A stretch of 64,000 nt of DNA from Cupriavidus necator N-1 (GTDB lineage Bacteria > Pseudomonadota > Gammaproteobacteria > Burkholderiales > Burkholderiaceae), in the NCBI RefSeq assembly GCF_000219215.1, contig NC_015723.1:1364001-1428000 (forward strand), read 5' to 3'. Shown here piece by piece: positions 39,976 through 49,340 of the stretch. How positions within the stretch are numbered: position 1 is the stretch's first letter; each line of letters opens with the position of its first letter. The position numbers and the translations under genes were made by a program. Below the pieces are notes generated by a model that searched no databases, had not been told where the DNA came from, and saw only the letters and a list, made by a program, of their open reading frames with translations.

Positions 39976-41142
39976 TCAGAATGAGCGCGGCAGGCCCAGG
40001 ACGTGTTCGGCGACGAAGGAGTAGATCAGGTTGGTGGAGATCGGTGCCACCTGGTACAGCCGCGTTTCCCGGAACTTGCGCTCCACGTCGTATTCGCAGG
40101 CAAAGCCAAAGCCGCCGTGGAACTGCAGGCAGGCGTTGCCGGCCTCCCAGCTGGCCTTGGCCGCCAGGTACTTGGCCATGTTGGCCTGGGCCCCCATGGG
40201 CTCGTGCTTGTCAAACAGTTCGCAGGCTTTCCAGCGCATCAGGTTCGCCGCTTCCAGTTCGATAAAGGACTCGGCAATCGGGAACTGCACGCCCTGGTTC
40301 TGGCCGATGGGGCGGCCGAAGACCTCGCGTTCCTTGACGTACTTGGTGACGCGGTCGATGAACCAATAGCCGTCGCCGATGCACTCGGCCGCGATCAGCG
40401 TGCGCTCGGCGTTCAGGCCATCGAGGATGTACTTGAAGCCCTTGCCCTCTTCACCGATCAGGTTTTCCTCGGGGATTTCCAGGTCCTCGAAGAACAGTTC
40501 ATTGGTCTCGTGGTTGACCATATTGGGGATGGGGCGCACGGTCAGGCCCTTCTTCTGCGCCTCGTGCAGGTCCACCATGAAGATCGACATCCCTTCGCTC
40601 TTCTTCTTCACCTCGGCCAGCGGCGTGGTGCGCGCCAGCAGGATCATGAAGTCGCTGTGCTGGACGCGGCTGATCCAGACTTTCTGGCCGTTGATGACGT
40701 AGCGTCCGTCTTTCTTGACCGCCGAGGTCTTGATCTTGGTGGTGTCCGTGCCGGTGGTGGGCTCGGTCACGCCCATGGACTGCAGGCGCCATTCCCCCGA
40801 GGCAATCTTCGGCAGGTACTTGTCCTTCTGTGCCTTGGAGCCGTGCCGCAGCAGCGTGCCCATGTTGTACATCTGCCCGTGGCAGGCGCCGGAGTTGCCG
40901 CCGCAGCGATTGATCTCTTCCATGATGACCGAGGCTTCGGTCAGGCCCAGGCCGGAACCACCGTATTCCTGCGGAATCAGCGCCGCCAGCCAGCCCGCCG
41001 CGGTCAGCGCATTGACAAAGGCCTCGGGATAGGCGCGCTGCTCGTCCACCTTGCGGAAGTACTCATCGGGAAACTCCGCGCAAAGCGCGCGGATGGCGTC
41101 GCGGATTTCTTGGAAGTTGTTCGATTGGGTCTGTTCGATCAT
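39976..41142 (-). CDS. Acyl-CoA dehydrogenase, YEGT-less variant
   Basis: 388 residues from ATG 41142. FAD acyl-CoA dehydrogenase: N-terminal helical domain, central beta domain with GVTEPTTGTDTTKIKT near residue 135, VINGQKVWIS near 160, and C-terminal helices ending in QFHGGFGFACEYDVER. At the place where many relatives have RLYEGT, with the catalytic Glu, this protein reads RLYQVAPIS, so the base must be elsewhere or differ. It oxidises an acyl-CoA to an enoyl-CoA, substrate unknown. Divergent from the CoA-transferase operon across 255 bp and probably part of the same pathway. Confidence 0.85.
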   Translation of the reverse strand: MIEQTQSNNFQEIRDAIRALCAEFPDEYFRKVDEQRAYPEAFVNALTAAGWLAALIPQEYGGSGLGLTEASVIMEEINRCGGNSGACHGQMYNMGTLLRHGSKAQKDKYLPKIASGEWRLQSMGVTEPTTGTDTTKIKTSAVKKDGRYVINGQKVWISRVQHSDFMILLARTTPLAEVKKKSEGMSIFMVDLHEAQKKGLTVRPIPNMVNHETNELFFEDLEIPEENLIGEEGKGFKYILDGLNAERTLIAAECIGDGYWFIDRVTKYVKEREVFGRPIGQNQGVQFPIAESFIELEAANLMRWKACELFDKHEPMGAQANMAKYLAAKASWEAGNACLQFHGGFGFACEYDVERKFRETRLYQVAPISTNLIYSFVAEHVLGLPRSF

Positions 41143-41397
41143 GGCGCTTGGCTTGCGTTCGGTCTGTGGCGGACGGCCGCCTCCTTGTGATAGCCGCAAT
41201 AGTCGCGGCGTTCGGCCAGTTGGACAATCAGCCTTTCCGAAAGCGCGCCTTCCACCGGGGTTAAGTCCCCGCGACGGTCAAGGCCTTTCGCTTTCGCCAA
41301 AGTCCGCCATTGGCATTGTCAAATAGCGCAAACCCCGCTTTGGAGACATGCTCCGGGCTATCTGGCGCATGCGCCGACTGACCGCTGCCCCGTGGAC

Positions 41398-42702
41398 ATG
41401 CACACCCTCGCCTCCCGCCTGAAAGCCCTGATCCGCCCCGGAGACCATATCTGGTGGGGGCAGGCCACCGCCGAGCCGCTGACGCTGACGCGCGCGCTGG
41501 TGGAACACCGCCACGCCATCGCCCAGGGCGGACGGCTCAGTGTCTTTGTCGGCATCGGGCAGTCAGACACCCTGCAGCCGGCCCAGGCCGACGTGCTCGA
41601 CTTCTTCGGCTACGCCGCCAGCGGTCCGCACCGGCAACTGGCCAGGGCCGGCGTGCTGGACATCGTGCCCAGCCACTATTCGCACCTGCCCGGGCTGATC
41701 CGCCAGGGCACGCTGCGGGCGGACGTGGCGCTGGTGCAGGTCTCGCCCGCCGACGAGCAGGGGCGCCACAGCCTGGGACTGGTGCATGAATACCTCCCCG
41801 CGGCGCTCGACCGCGCCCGCGTCATCATCGCCGAGGTGAACCCGGAGGTGCCGTGGACCCACGGCAGCCGCTACCTGACCGCGGACGATATCGACCTGCA
41901 GGTCGAAGCGCTGCACCCGCCCATCAGCCTTGACCGCAGCGCGCCCGGGCCGGCCGAACAGGCGATTGCACGCCACATCGCCGGCTGGGTGGAGGATGGC
42001 GCCACCCTGCAGATGGGCATCGGCAACCTCCCTGAGGCCGTGGTGGCTGCGCTGCATGGCCACCGCGACCTGGGGCTGCACAGTGGCGCGATCGGCGACG
42101 GCATTGCGGCACTGGCCGAAGCCGGGGTGCTGACCAACGCACGCAAGAGCATCGATACGGGCGTGGGCATTGCCGGCATCCTGATGGGCAGCGAACGGCT
42201 GCGGCGCTGGGCGCACCGCAATCCGCAACTGCAGCTGCGCGAGACCGCCTATACCCATCACCCCGAGGTGCTGGCCAGCGTCGACAAGCTGACCGCCATC
42301 AACTCCGCCATCGAGGTCGACCTCACCGGCCAGGTGAACGCCGAAGTCGCCGCCGGCGTCTATGTCGGCGCCGTCGGCGGTGCCGTGGACTTCCTGCGCG
42401 GCGCCGCGCGCAGCCGCGGCGGCCTGCCCATCGTCGCGCTGCCGGCGACCGCCAAGGGCGCGAGCCGCATCGTGGCGCAGTTGTCCGGCCCGGTCAGCAC
42501 GCCCCGCTCGGATGCGGGCCTGATCGTCACCGAGCACGGCGTGGCCGACCTGCGCGGCCAGACGCTGTCGCAGCGCGTGCGCCGCATGCTGGACATTGCC
42601 GCCCCCGAACACCGCGAGGACCTGGAGCACCAGGCCCACGTCATGCTGCGCCAGTGTGGCGCGGCCTTCGTGGCCCTTCCCGGGCACACGCTGACCGACT
42701 GA
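41398..42702 (+). CDS. Acetyl-CoA hydrolase/transferase family (CoA-transferase)
   Basis: 434 residues from ATG 41398; GTG 41392 is also in frame. Belongs to the acetyl-CoA hydrolase / 4-hydroxybutyrate CoA-transferase family. Motifs seen: an N-terminal Rossmann-like half (HIWWGQATAEP), LQMGIGNLPEAV near residue 205, AINSAIEVDLTGQVNAE near 301, which holds the usual catalytic Glu region, and VTEHGVADLRG. It moves CoA between short acids, or hydrolyses acyl-CoA. First gene of a plus-strand cluster with thiolase, binding protein, dehydrogenase, CaiB protein and ligase. Substrate unknown. Confidence 0.85.
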   Translation: MHTLASRLKALIRPGDHIWWGQATAEPLTLTRALVEHRHAIAQGGRLSVFVGIGQSDTLQPAQADVLDFFGYAASGPHRQLARAGVLDIVPSHYSHLPGLIRQGTLRADVALVQVSPADEQGRHSLGLVHEYLPAALDRARVIIAEVNPEVPWTHGSRYLTADDIDLQVEALHPPISLDRSAPGPAEQAIARHIAGWVEDGATLQMGIGNLPEAVVAALHGHRDLGLHSGAIGDGIAALAEAGVLTNARKSIDTGVGIAGILMGSERLRRWAHRNPQLQLRETAYTHHPEVLASVDKLTAINSAIEVDLTGQVNAEVAAGVYVGAVGGAVDFLRGAARSRGGLPIVALPATAKGASRIVAQLSGPVSTPRSDAGLIVTEHGVADLRGQTLSQRVRRMLDIAAPEHREDLEHQAHVMLRQCGAAFVALPGHTLTD

Positions 42703-42744
42703 CTTATTTGCTCACCCCCAACACAGAGTTCCAAGGAGACTTCC

Positions 42745-43953
42745 ATGCGCAGAGCTGCAATCGTCACTCCCCTCCGCACGCCCGTCGGCACCTTCGGCGG
42801 CAGCCTGCGCCCGGTGCCCGTGGAGGAGCTGGCCGCCACCGCCGTGCGCGCCGTGGTGGAACGCAGCGGCATCGATCCCGCGCGTATCGATGACGTGGTC
42901 TTTGCCCAGTCCTACGCCAACAGCGAAGTGCCCTGCGTCGGCCGCTGGGCCGCGCTGCAGGCCGGCCTGCCGGTCGAAGTGCCGGGCATGCAGCTGGACC
43001 GCCGCTGCGGCGGCGGCCTGCAGGCCATCGTCACGGCCTCGATGATGGTGCAAAGCGGCGCCGCCGACGTGGTGATCGCGGGCGGCGTCGAGAGCATGAG
43101 CAATATCGAGTACTACACCACCGACATGCGCTGGGGCGCGCGCTCGGGCAATGTGCGCTTCTTCGACCGCCTCGACCGCGGCCGTGAACGCTCCCAGCCG
43201 GTCGAGCGCTTCGGCAAGATCTCCGGGATGATCGAGACGGCCGAGAACCTGGCGCGCGACTACGGCATCAGCCGCGAAGCGGCCGATGTCTTCGCCGCCC
43301 GCAGCCACGCACGCGCCGCGGCAGCCTGGGAGGCCGGCCGCTTCGATGCCGAGGTCGTCCCCGTGCAGGTGCCCCAGCGCAAGGGCGATCCGGTGCGGTT
43401 CGCGCGCGACGAAGGTTTCCGCCCGGAAACCACGCGTGAAAGCCTGGGCAAGCTGCGCACGCTGATGCCGAACGGTACCGTCACCGCCGGCAACGCCAGC
43501 CAGCAGAACGACGCCTCGGCCGCGTGCCTGATCGTGGCCGAAGACAAGCTGGCCGAATTGGGCCTCACCCCCATGGCCTCGCTGGTGGGCTGGGCGGCGG
43601 CTGGCTGCGAGCCCTCGCACATGGGCATCGGCCCGGTGCCCGCGGTGAAGAAGCTGCTGGCGCGCCTGAACCTGACGCTGGACCGGATGGACCTGGTCGA
43701 GCTGAACGAAGCCTTCGCCTGCCAGGTGCTGGCCGTGCTCAAGGGCTGGGAATGGCATGACCAGGACGCGATCGAGCAGAAGCTCAACGTGAACGGCTCG
43801 GGCATCTCGCTTGGCCATCCGATCGGCGCCACCGGCGTGCGCATCCTGGCCACGCTGCTGCACGAACTGCAGCGCCGCGGCGGCCGCTATGGCCTGGAAA
43901 CCATGTGCATCGGCGGCGGCCAGGGTATTGCCGCGGTCTTCGAACGCTACTGA
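42745..43953 (+). CDS. Acetyl-CoA acetyltransferase family thiolase
   Basis: 402 residues, complete thiolase. Nucleophile Cys88 in DRRCGGG, His358 in GHPIGATG and the second Cys388 in MCIGGGQG are all present. VELNEAFA is also seen. It condenses or cleaves acetyl-CoA with an acyl-CoA; in this cluster cleavage of a 3-ketoacyl-CoA is likely. ATG 42745 has an AAGGAG ribosome site and follows the CoA-transferase by 42 bp. Biosynthetic versus degradative use cannot be told from sequence alone. Confidence 0.92.
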   Translation: MRRAAIVTPLRTPVGTFGGSLRPVPVEELAATAVRAVVERSGIDPARIDDVVFAQSYANSEVPCVGRWAALQAGLPVEVPGMQLDRRCGGGLQAIVTASMMVQSGAADVVIAGGVESMSNIEYYTTDMRWGARSGNVRFFDRLDRGRERSQPVERFGKISGMIETAENLARDYGISREAADVFAARSHARAAAAWEAGRFDAEVVPVQVPQRKGDPVRFARDEGFRPETTRESLGKLRTLMPNGTVTAGNASQQNDASAACLIVAEDKLAELGLTPMASLVGWAAAGCEPSHMGIGPVPAVKKLLARLNLTLDRMDLVELNEAFACQVLAVLKGWEWHDQDAIEQKLNVNGSGISLGHPIGATGVRILATLLHELQRRGGRYGLETMCIGGGQGIAAVFERY

Positions 43954-44072
43954 GAAAACCCACTGCATTCGCCGTACAGCCCCCGTGCGCGACGGCGGGG
44001 GCTGCGCCCGCCTTTTGCCTTTTGCTTTTCGGCTTTTGCCATCGGCTCTTTGCTTTACGTAGGAGAAGTATC

Positions 44073-45059
44073 TTGATTTCCATCTCACGCCGTCACGCCA
44101 TGCTGGCCGCCCTGGCCCTGTGCGGCGCAACTCTGGCCACTCCCCCTGCCTCGGCGCAGCCCAACGGCCAGCCGGTGCGCCTCGTGGTCGGCTACGCGGC
44201 CGGCGGCCCTGCCGACCAGGCCGCGCGCCTGTTTGCGGTGGCGTTGGGCAAGGCGCTCAACGCCAACGTCATCGTCGACAACAAGCCCGGCGCCAATGCC
44301 ACGCTGGCCGGCTATGAAGTGGTCCGCGCCAAGCCCGATGGCGCCACGCTGTGGTTCGCCGCCAGCGCGGCGCTGACGGTCGCGCCCAACATCATGAAGA
44401 GCCTGCCGTACGACCCGGCGAAGGACCTCGCCCCGGTGGCACCGGTGGCGCGCTATTACAACATGCTGGTGGCCAACGTCAAAGAGCCGTTCAAGGGCAC
44501 CCAGGACCTGGTTGCCTACGCCAAGGCGCATCCTGGCAAGCTCAGCTACGGCTCTTCGGGCGTGGGCAGCTCCAACCACGTCGCCATGGCCTTGTTCGCC
44601 CGGCAGGCACAGGTCGAGCTGAACCATATTCCCTACAAGGGCAATGCCCCGGCCATGACCGACACCATCGGCGGCCAGATCGACGTGATGTTCGACATCA
44701 TCAGCACCGCCAGCGGCTATGTGCAGAGCGGCAAGGTCAAGCCCATCGCCGTGGGCTCGCCCAAGCGCAGCGCATCGCTGCCCGGCGTGCCCACCTTCCG
44801 CGAATCCGGGATTGCCGGCCTCAAGGACTATGAAGCCGGCGGCTGGTACGCCATCTACGCCCCCAAGGGCGTAACCCCCGAGCAGACCCAGAAGCTGGCC
44901 GCGGCAGTGCGGCAGGCCGTGGAAGACGCGGAGCTCAGGAAGCGCTATGCCGAACTGGGCTACGAACAGTGGAGCGGCACCACGCAGGACGTCGTGAACA
45001 CCGCCGCGCGCGAGCGCACGCAGTGGGCCAGCGTGCTCAAGGGCGTGACGCTGGACTGA
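44073..45059 (+). CDS. Bug-family tripartite tricarboxylate binding protein
   Basis: 328 residues from a TTG start at 44073, set by AGGAGA six bases upstream; the first ATG lies 9 codons inside. Signal peptide: SRRHA, hydrophobic core (LAALALCGATLA), cleavage after ASA. The mature protein has the Bug/TctC pattern: VRLVVGYAAGGPADQAAR, NKPGANATLAG, LNHIPYKGNAPAMTD, VMFDIISTA. It is a periplasmic solute-binding protein, probably for the organic acid degraded by the cluster. No TctA/TctB membrane genes lie nearby, so it must share a permease encoded elsewhere, as many Bug proteins are thought to. Confidence 0.9.
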   Translation: MISISRRHAMLAALALCGATLATPPASAQPNGQPVRLVVGYAAGGPADQAARLFAVALGKALNANVIVDNKPGANATLAGYEVVRAKPDGATLWFAASAALTVAPNIMKSLPYDPAKDLAPVAPVARYYNMLVANVKEPFKGTQDLVAYAKAHPGKLSYGSSGVGSSNHVAMALFARQAQVELNHIPYKGNAPAMTDTIGGQIDVMFDIISTASGYVQSGKVKPIAVGSPKRSASLPGVPTFRESGIAGLKDYEAGGWYAIYAPKGVTPEQTQKLAAAVRQAVEDAELRKRYAELGYEQWSGTTQDVVNTAARERTQWASVLKGVTLD

Positions 45060-45111
45060 TGGCCCCGCCACCCTCGAACCGACACCGACCCGACATCCAG
45101 GAAGAACTGAC

Positions 45112-46269
45112 ATGATCCGCGATAACGACATCCTCGAAGCCCTGCTCGACAGCGTGCGCCGCTTTGTGCGCGAACGCCTGGTTCCCGCCGAGGCGCTGGT
45201 CGCCGAGACCGACGAAATCCCGCAGGACATCGTGCAGGACATGCGCGAGATGGGCCTGTTCGGCATGACCATCCCCGAGCGTTTTGGCGGCCTGGAGCTG
45301 ACCATGGAAGAGGAGGTGCGCGTGGTCATGGAGCTGTGTCAGACCTCGCCGGCCTTCCGCTCGCTGCTGGGCACCACCGTGGGCATCGGCTCGCAGGGCA
45401 TCCTGATGGACGGCACGCCGGAGCAGCAGGCCGCGTGGCTGCCCCGCCTGGCCACCGGCGAGATCTTGGCCTCCTTTGCCCTGACCGAACCGGAAGCCGG
45501 CTCGGACGCCGGTTCGCTGCGCACCACCGCGGTCAGGGATGGCGACCACTACGTGGTCAACGGCACCAAGCGCTTTATCACCAATGCGCCGCAGGCCGGC
45601 ATGTTCACGCTGATGGCGCGTACCAACCCTGAAATCAAGGGCTCGGCCGGCGTCTCTGCATTTATCGTCGATGCCAAGACACCGGGCATCAGCTTCGGCA
45701 AGCGCGACGTGAAGATGGGGCAGAAAGGCGCGCACACCTGTGACGTGATCTTCGACAACGTGCGCGTACCGGCGGCCAACCTGATCGGCCTGAAGGAAGG
45801 CCAGGGCTTCAAGACGGCGATGAAGGTGCTCGACAAGGGCCGGCTGCACATTGCGGCGGTCAGCGTCGGGGTGGCCAGGCGCGTGCTGCGCGACGCGCTG
45901 AACTACGCATTGGAGCGCCAGCAGTTCGGCCAGCCGATCTGCGAGTTCCAGCTGATCCAGGCCATGCTGGCGGACAGCCAGGCCGAGCTTTATGCCGCCG
46001 AATGCATGGTGATCGACGCCGCGCGCCGCCGCGACGAAGGCAAGAACGTCTCCACCGAGGCCTCGTGCTGCAAGATGTTCGCCACCGAGATGGTGGGCCG
46101 CGTGGCGGACCGCGCGGTGCAGATCCTTGGCGGTTCCGGCTATATTTCCGAGTTCGGCATCGAGCGCTTCTACCGCGATGTGCGCCTGTTCCGCCTGTAT
46201 GAGGGCACCACGCAGATCCAGCAGGTCATCATTGCGCGCAACATGATCCGTGAAGCCCGCGGCGCGTAA
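45112..46269 (+). CDS. Acyl-CoA dehydrogenase, classical YEGT type
   Basis: 385 residues. FAD acyl-CoA dehydrogenase with ALTEPEAGSDAGSLRT near residue 125, VVNGTKRFITNA near 147, and RQQFGQPICEFQ near 265. The C-terminal RLYEGTTQIQQ holds the catalytic Glu. ATG 45112 has CAGGAAGAACTGAC upstream. It lies 52 bp after the binding-protein gene. Together with the variant dehydrogenase at 39976, the cluster has two acyl-CoA desaturating enzymes. Confidence 0.92.
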   Translation: MIRDNDILEALLDSVRRFVRERLVPAEALVAETDEIPQDIVQDMREMGLFGMTIPERFGGLELTMEEEVRVVMELCQTSPAFRSLLGTTVGIGSQGILMDGTPEQQAAWLPRLATGEILASFALTEPEAGSDAGSLRTTAVRDGDHYVVNGTKRFITNAPQAGMFTLMARTNPEIKGSAGVSAFIVDAKTPGISFGKRDVKMGQKGAHTCDVIFDNVRVPAANLIGLKEGQGFKTAMKVLDKGRLHIAAVSVGVARRVLRDALNYALERQQFGQPICEFQLIQAMLADSQAELYAAECMVIDAARRRDEGKNVSTEASCCKMFATEMVGRVADRAVQILGGSGYISEFGIERFYRDVRLFRLYEGTTQIQQVIIARNMIREARGA

Positions 46270-46365
46270 GAACCGCGCCCCGTTCCAGGACGCCTGACCC
46301 AAGCCCACGCGCAACGCTGCCCGCCCCCAGGATAGGCAGCCTGCCTTGAGACCGCCTGACCTGAC

Positions 46366-47664
46366 ATGACAGATTCCACCGCTACGCCGGCCACTGGCCT
46401 TCCTCCCCCCTCCCCCCGCACCGGCGCCCTGAGCCACCTGCGGGTGCTTGACCTCTCGCGCGTGCTGGCCGGGCCGTGGTCCACCCAGAACCTGGCGGAC
46501 ATGGGCGCCGACGTGATCAAGATCGAGAAACCCGGCGAAGGCGACGATACGCGCCACTGGGGGCCCCCGTTCCTCGCTGACGAGGCCGGCGCGCCGACCC
46601 GGCAGGCTTGCTATTTCACCGCCGCCAACCGCAACAAGCGCTCGGTCACGGTGGACATGGCCACGCCGGAGGGGCAGGAGCTGATCCGCGAACTGGCCCG
46701 GCAGAGCGATGTGGTGGTGGAGAACTTCAAGACCGGCGGCCTCAAGCGCTACGGGCTGGACTATGACAGCCTGAGCGCGCTCAACCCGCGCCTGATCTAT
46801 TGCTCGGTCACGGGGTTTGGCCACACCGGTCCCTACGCGGCGCGGCCCGGCTACGATCTGCTGATCCAGGCCATGAGCGGCCTGATGAGCATCACCGGCC
46901 ACGCCGACGGCGAGCCCGGCGGCGGCCCGATGAAGGTGGGCGTGGCCGTGATCGACCTGTTCACCGGCATGTATGCCACCACCGCGATCCTGAGCGCGCT
47001 GGAAGCACGCCATTTCACCGGCCGCGGCCAGCATATCGACATCGCCCTGCTGGATGTGGCGATGGCAGTGCTGGCCAACCAGGGCGCGGGCTTCCTGAAC
47101 GCCGGCGACGTGCCCCGGCGCCAGGGCAATATCCACCCCAGCGTGGTGCCCTACCAGGACTTCCCGACCGCCGACGGCAATATGCTGCTGGCCATCGGCA
47201 ACGACGGGCAGTTCGCACGCTTCTGCGACGCCGCGGGCGTGGACTGGGCGCGCGACGAACGCTATGCCACCAACACCGGCCGCGTCAACAACCGCAAGAC
47301 GCTGATCGCAATGATGATGGAGCTCACGCGCACCCGGTCAACGGCGGAATGGGTCACGCTGCTGGAAGCCAATTCCGTGCCTTGCGGCCCCATCAACAAC
47401 ATCGCCCAGGCCCACGCCGACCCACATGTGCAGCACCGTGGCCTGCGCGTCGAGCAAGAGCGCTATCCGGGAGCCCAGCCGCCCGCAGGCGAGTCCGTGA
47501 ACCAGGTGGTCACCGCGGCCAGCCCGCTGCGCCTGTCGGAGACGCCCCCGACGCTGCGCTATGCCCCGCCCGCCCTGGGCCAGCACACCGACGAGGTGCT
47601 GCGCGAGTACCTGAAGCTGAGCCCGCAGCAGCTGGAAGCACTGCGCGCCAGGCGCGTGGTGTAA
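46366..47664 (+). CDS. CaiB/BaiF family (class III) CoA-transferase
   Basis: 432 residues. Class III CoA-transferase signatures: LDLSRVLAGPWSTQNLADMG near residue 25 (quoted in part), DVVKIEKP-type motif VIKIEKPGEGDDTR, ANRNKRSVTVDM, VVENFKTGGLKRYGLDY and YDLLIQAMSGLM. It transfers CoA between carboxylic acids in the cytoplasm, often activating a dicarboxylic or branched acid from succinyl-CoA. Sits 96 bp after the dehydrogenase gene. Ends 144 bp before the ligase start; the intervening stretch has no gene. Confidence 0.9.
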   Translation: MTDSTATPATGLPPPSPRTGALSHLRVLDLSRVLAGPWSTQNLADMGADVIKIEKPGEGDDTRHWGPPFLADEAGAPTRQACYFTAANRNKRSVTVDMATPEGQELIRELARQSDVVVENFKTGGLKRYGLDYDSLSALNPRLIYCSVTGFGHTGPYAARPGYDLLIQAMSGLMSITGHADGEPGGGPMKVGVAVIDLFTGMYATTAILSALEARHFTGRGQHIDIALLDVAMAVLANQGAGFLNAGDVPRRQGNIHPSVVPYQDFPTADGNMLLAIGNDGQFARFCDAAGVDWARDERYATNTGRVNNRKTLIAMMMELTRTRSTAEWVTLLEANSVPCGPINNIAQAHADPHVQHRGLRVEQERYPGAQPPAGESVNQVVTAASPLRLSETPPTLRYAPPALGQHTDEVLREYLKLSPQQLEALRARRVV

Positions 47665-47807
47665 GCGGCCAGGCGGCTTTCGGCAGGCAAGAAATCCGCC
47701 TTTGCCGATTACCGATTGCACCGTGCAACGGGCACACATACACTGGCGCCGTTCGGCTGGCACGCCGCCTTGCCGAACGGTTTTTCCAGCACAAGGATTC
47801 CCGCGAG

Positions 47808-49340
47808 ATGCCACCGGACCGAGACACCCCACCACGGATCAGCGACATCCCACGCCACTGGGCCGCCGAGACCCCCGGCCATGTGGCCGTCTTCGAGGAA
47901 GGTCGGACCACCACCTATGCGCAGCTGTGGGCGGGCATCGAGGATGCGCAGCGCTACCTGCAAGCGCAGGGCGTCGGCACCGGCGATCGGGTGCTGATCA
48001 CGGCCGAGAACTGCCTGGCAGTGATCACGCTGGTGTTCGCCTTGTCAGAACTGGGCGCGTGGCCGGTCGTCGTCAACGCCCGCCTGTCGGAGCGGGAAAT
48101 CGAGGTGATCCGCGCCCACTGCCAGCCGCGCCTGATGCTGTTCACCCACGCGGTGTCGCCCGATGCCCTGCGGCACGGCGTGCGCTACCGGGCCAGGGAG
48201 ATTGCCCCGGCCGGCCTCGGCCCGCTGATGGCAGGCGCTGTCGACGAGGCCGGCGAGCGCGAGCCTGAAGCGCTGGCGCGTGACGTCGCCGCGTTGATCT
48301 ACACCTCAGGCACCACCGGACAGCCCAAGGGGGTGATGGTCACCCACCGGGGCCTGCTGCACTTTGCGCGGGTCACGGTGGCGTCGCGCCGCATGCAGGC
48401 AGACGACTGCGCCTATGCAGTCATGCCCATGTCGCATATCTTCGGCTTGGGGACGCTGCTGGTCTCGACCCTGCAGGCCGGCGCCAGCCTGTACCTGAGC
48501 GCGCGCTTCAATGCCGCGGACGTCACCGCTGCGATCCGGCAGGGTGCGATCACGCTGCTGCAGGGCGTGCCGACGATGTTCAACCGCATCCTCGCCCATG
48601 TGCGGGCAACGGGAGCGCCCCTGCAGCCTTCGCCGCGGCTGCGCTATCTCTACACCGGCGGCGGGCCGCTTGATCCGACGCTCAAGCACGACGTCGAGGC
48701 GATGTTCGGCCAGCCGCTGCACCATGGCTACGGCATGACCGAATATGCGGGGTCGCTGTTTGTGACCCGCATGGACCGGCCGCGCACCGACTGCTCGGCG
48801 GGCGAGATCGTCGAAGGCGCAGAACTGCGGGTGGTTGGGCCGGAGGGCAAGCCGATACCGCAGGGGGAACCCGGCGAGCTATGGATCAGGGGGCCCGGCG
48901 TGATGCGCGGCTACTACCGCGCACCGGACCTGAGCGCCGAGGCCCTGCGGCCCGACGGCTGGCTCAACACCGGCGACATCGGCCGGCTGGACCCCGACGG
49001 CGCGCTGTTCATCGTCGGCCGCACCAAGGACCTGATCATCCGCTCGGGCTTCAATGTCTACCCGATCGAAGTCGAATCGGTCATCAACACGCATCCGTCC
49101 GTGCGCGTGTCGGCCGTCATCGGACATCCCACCGTGGACGGCAACGAGGAAGTGATCGCCTTCGTCGAGATCAGGGATGGCGAGAAATTCGACGCGCAGG
49201 CCCTGCACGACTACCTGGTCGACCGCCTGTCGCCGTACAAGCGCCCGGAGCGGATCCTGCGCGTGGCCTCGATCCCCACCACGGCCAGCGGTAAGCTACT
49301 GAAGCACCAGCTTCGGCAGATGCTGGCGGACAAGCCCTAG
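47808..49340 (+). CDS. AMP-forming acyl-CoA ligase
   Basis: 510 residues from ATG 47808. The frame is open much further upstream, but that part is a shadow inside the CaiB gene. ANL motifs: IYTSGTTGQPKGVMVTHRG near residue 165, YGMTEYAGS near 310, GWLNTGDIGRL near 385, VGRTKDLIIRSGFNVYPIE near 404 and the catalytic Lys motif TTASGKLLKH near the end. Activates a carboxylic acid with ATP and CoA. Last gene of the cluster; its stop overlaps the end of the convergent LysR gene by 4 bp. Confidence 0.9.
   Translation: MPPDRDTPPRISDIPRHWAAETPGHVAVFEEGRTTTYAQLWAGIEDAQRYLQAQGVGTGDRVLITAENCLAVITLVFALSELGAWPVVVNARLSEREIEVIRAHCQPRLMLFTHAVSPDALRHGVRYRAREIAPAGLGPLMAGAVDEAGEREPEALARDVAALIYTSGTTGQPKGVMVTHRGLLHFARVTVASRRMQADDCAYAVMPMSHIFGLGTLLVSTLQAGASLYLSARFNAADVTAAIRQGAITLLQGVPTMFNRILAHVRATGAPLQPSPRLRYLYTGGGPLDPTLKHDVEAMFGQPLHHGYGMTEYAGSLFVTRMDRPRTDCSAGEIVEGAELRVVGPEGKPIPQGEPGELWIRGPGVMRGYYRAPDLSAEALRPDGWLNTGDIGRLDPDGALFIVGRTKDLIIRSGFNVYPIEVESVINTHPSVRVSAVIGHPTVDGNEEVIAFVEIRDGEKFDAQALHDYLVDRLSPYKRPERILRVASIPTTASGKLLKHQLRQMLADKP

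Noticed and set aside
46800..47807. Upstream extension of the acyl-CoA ligase frame by 336 codons
   Set aside because: This part is a shadow in a different frame of the CaiB-type gene; ligase family similarity starts after ATG 47808.
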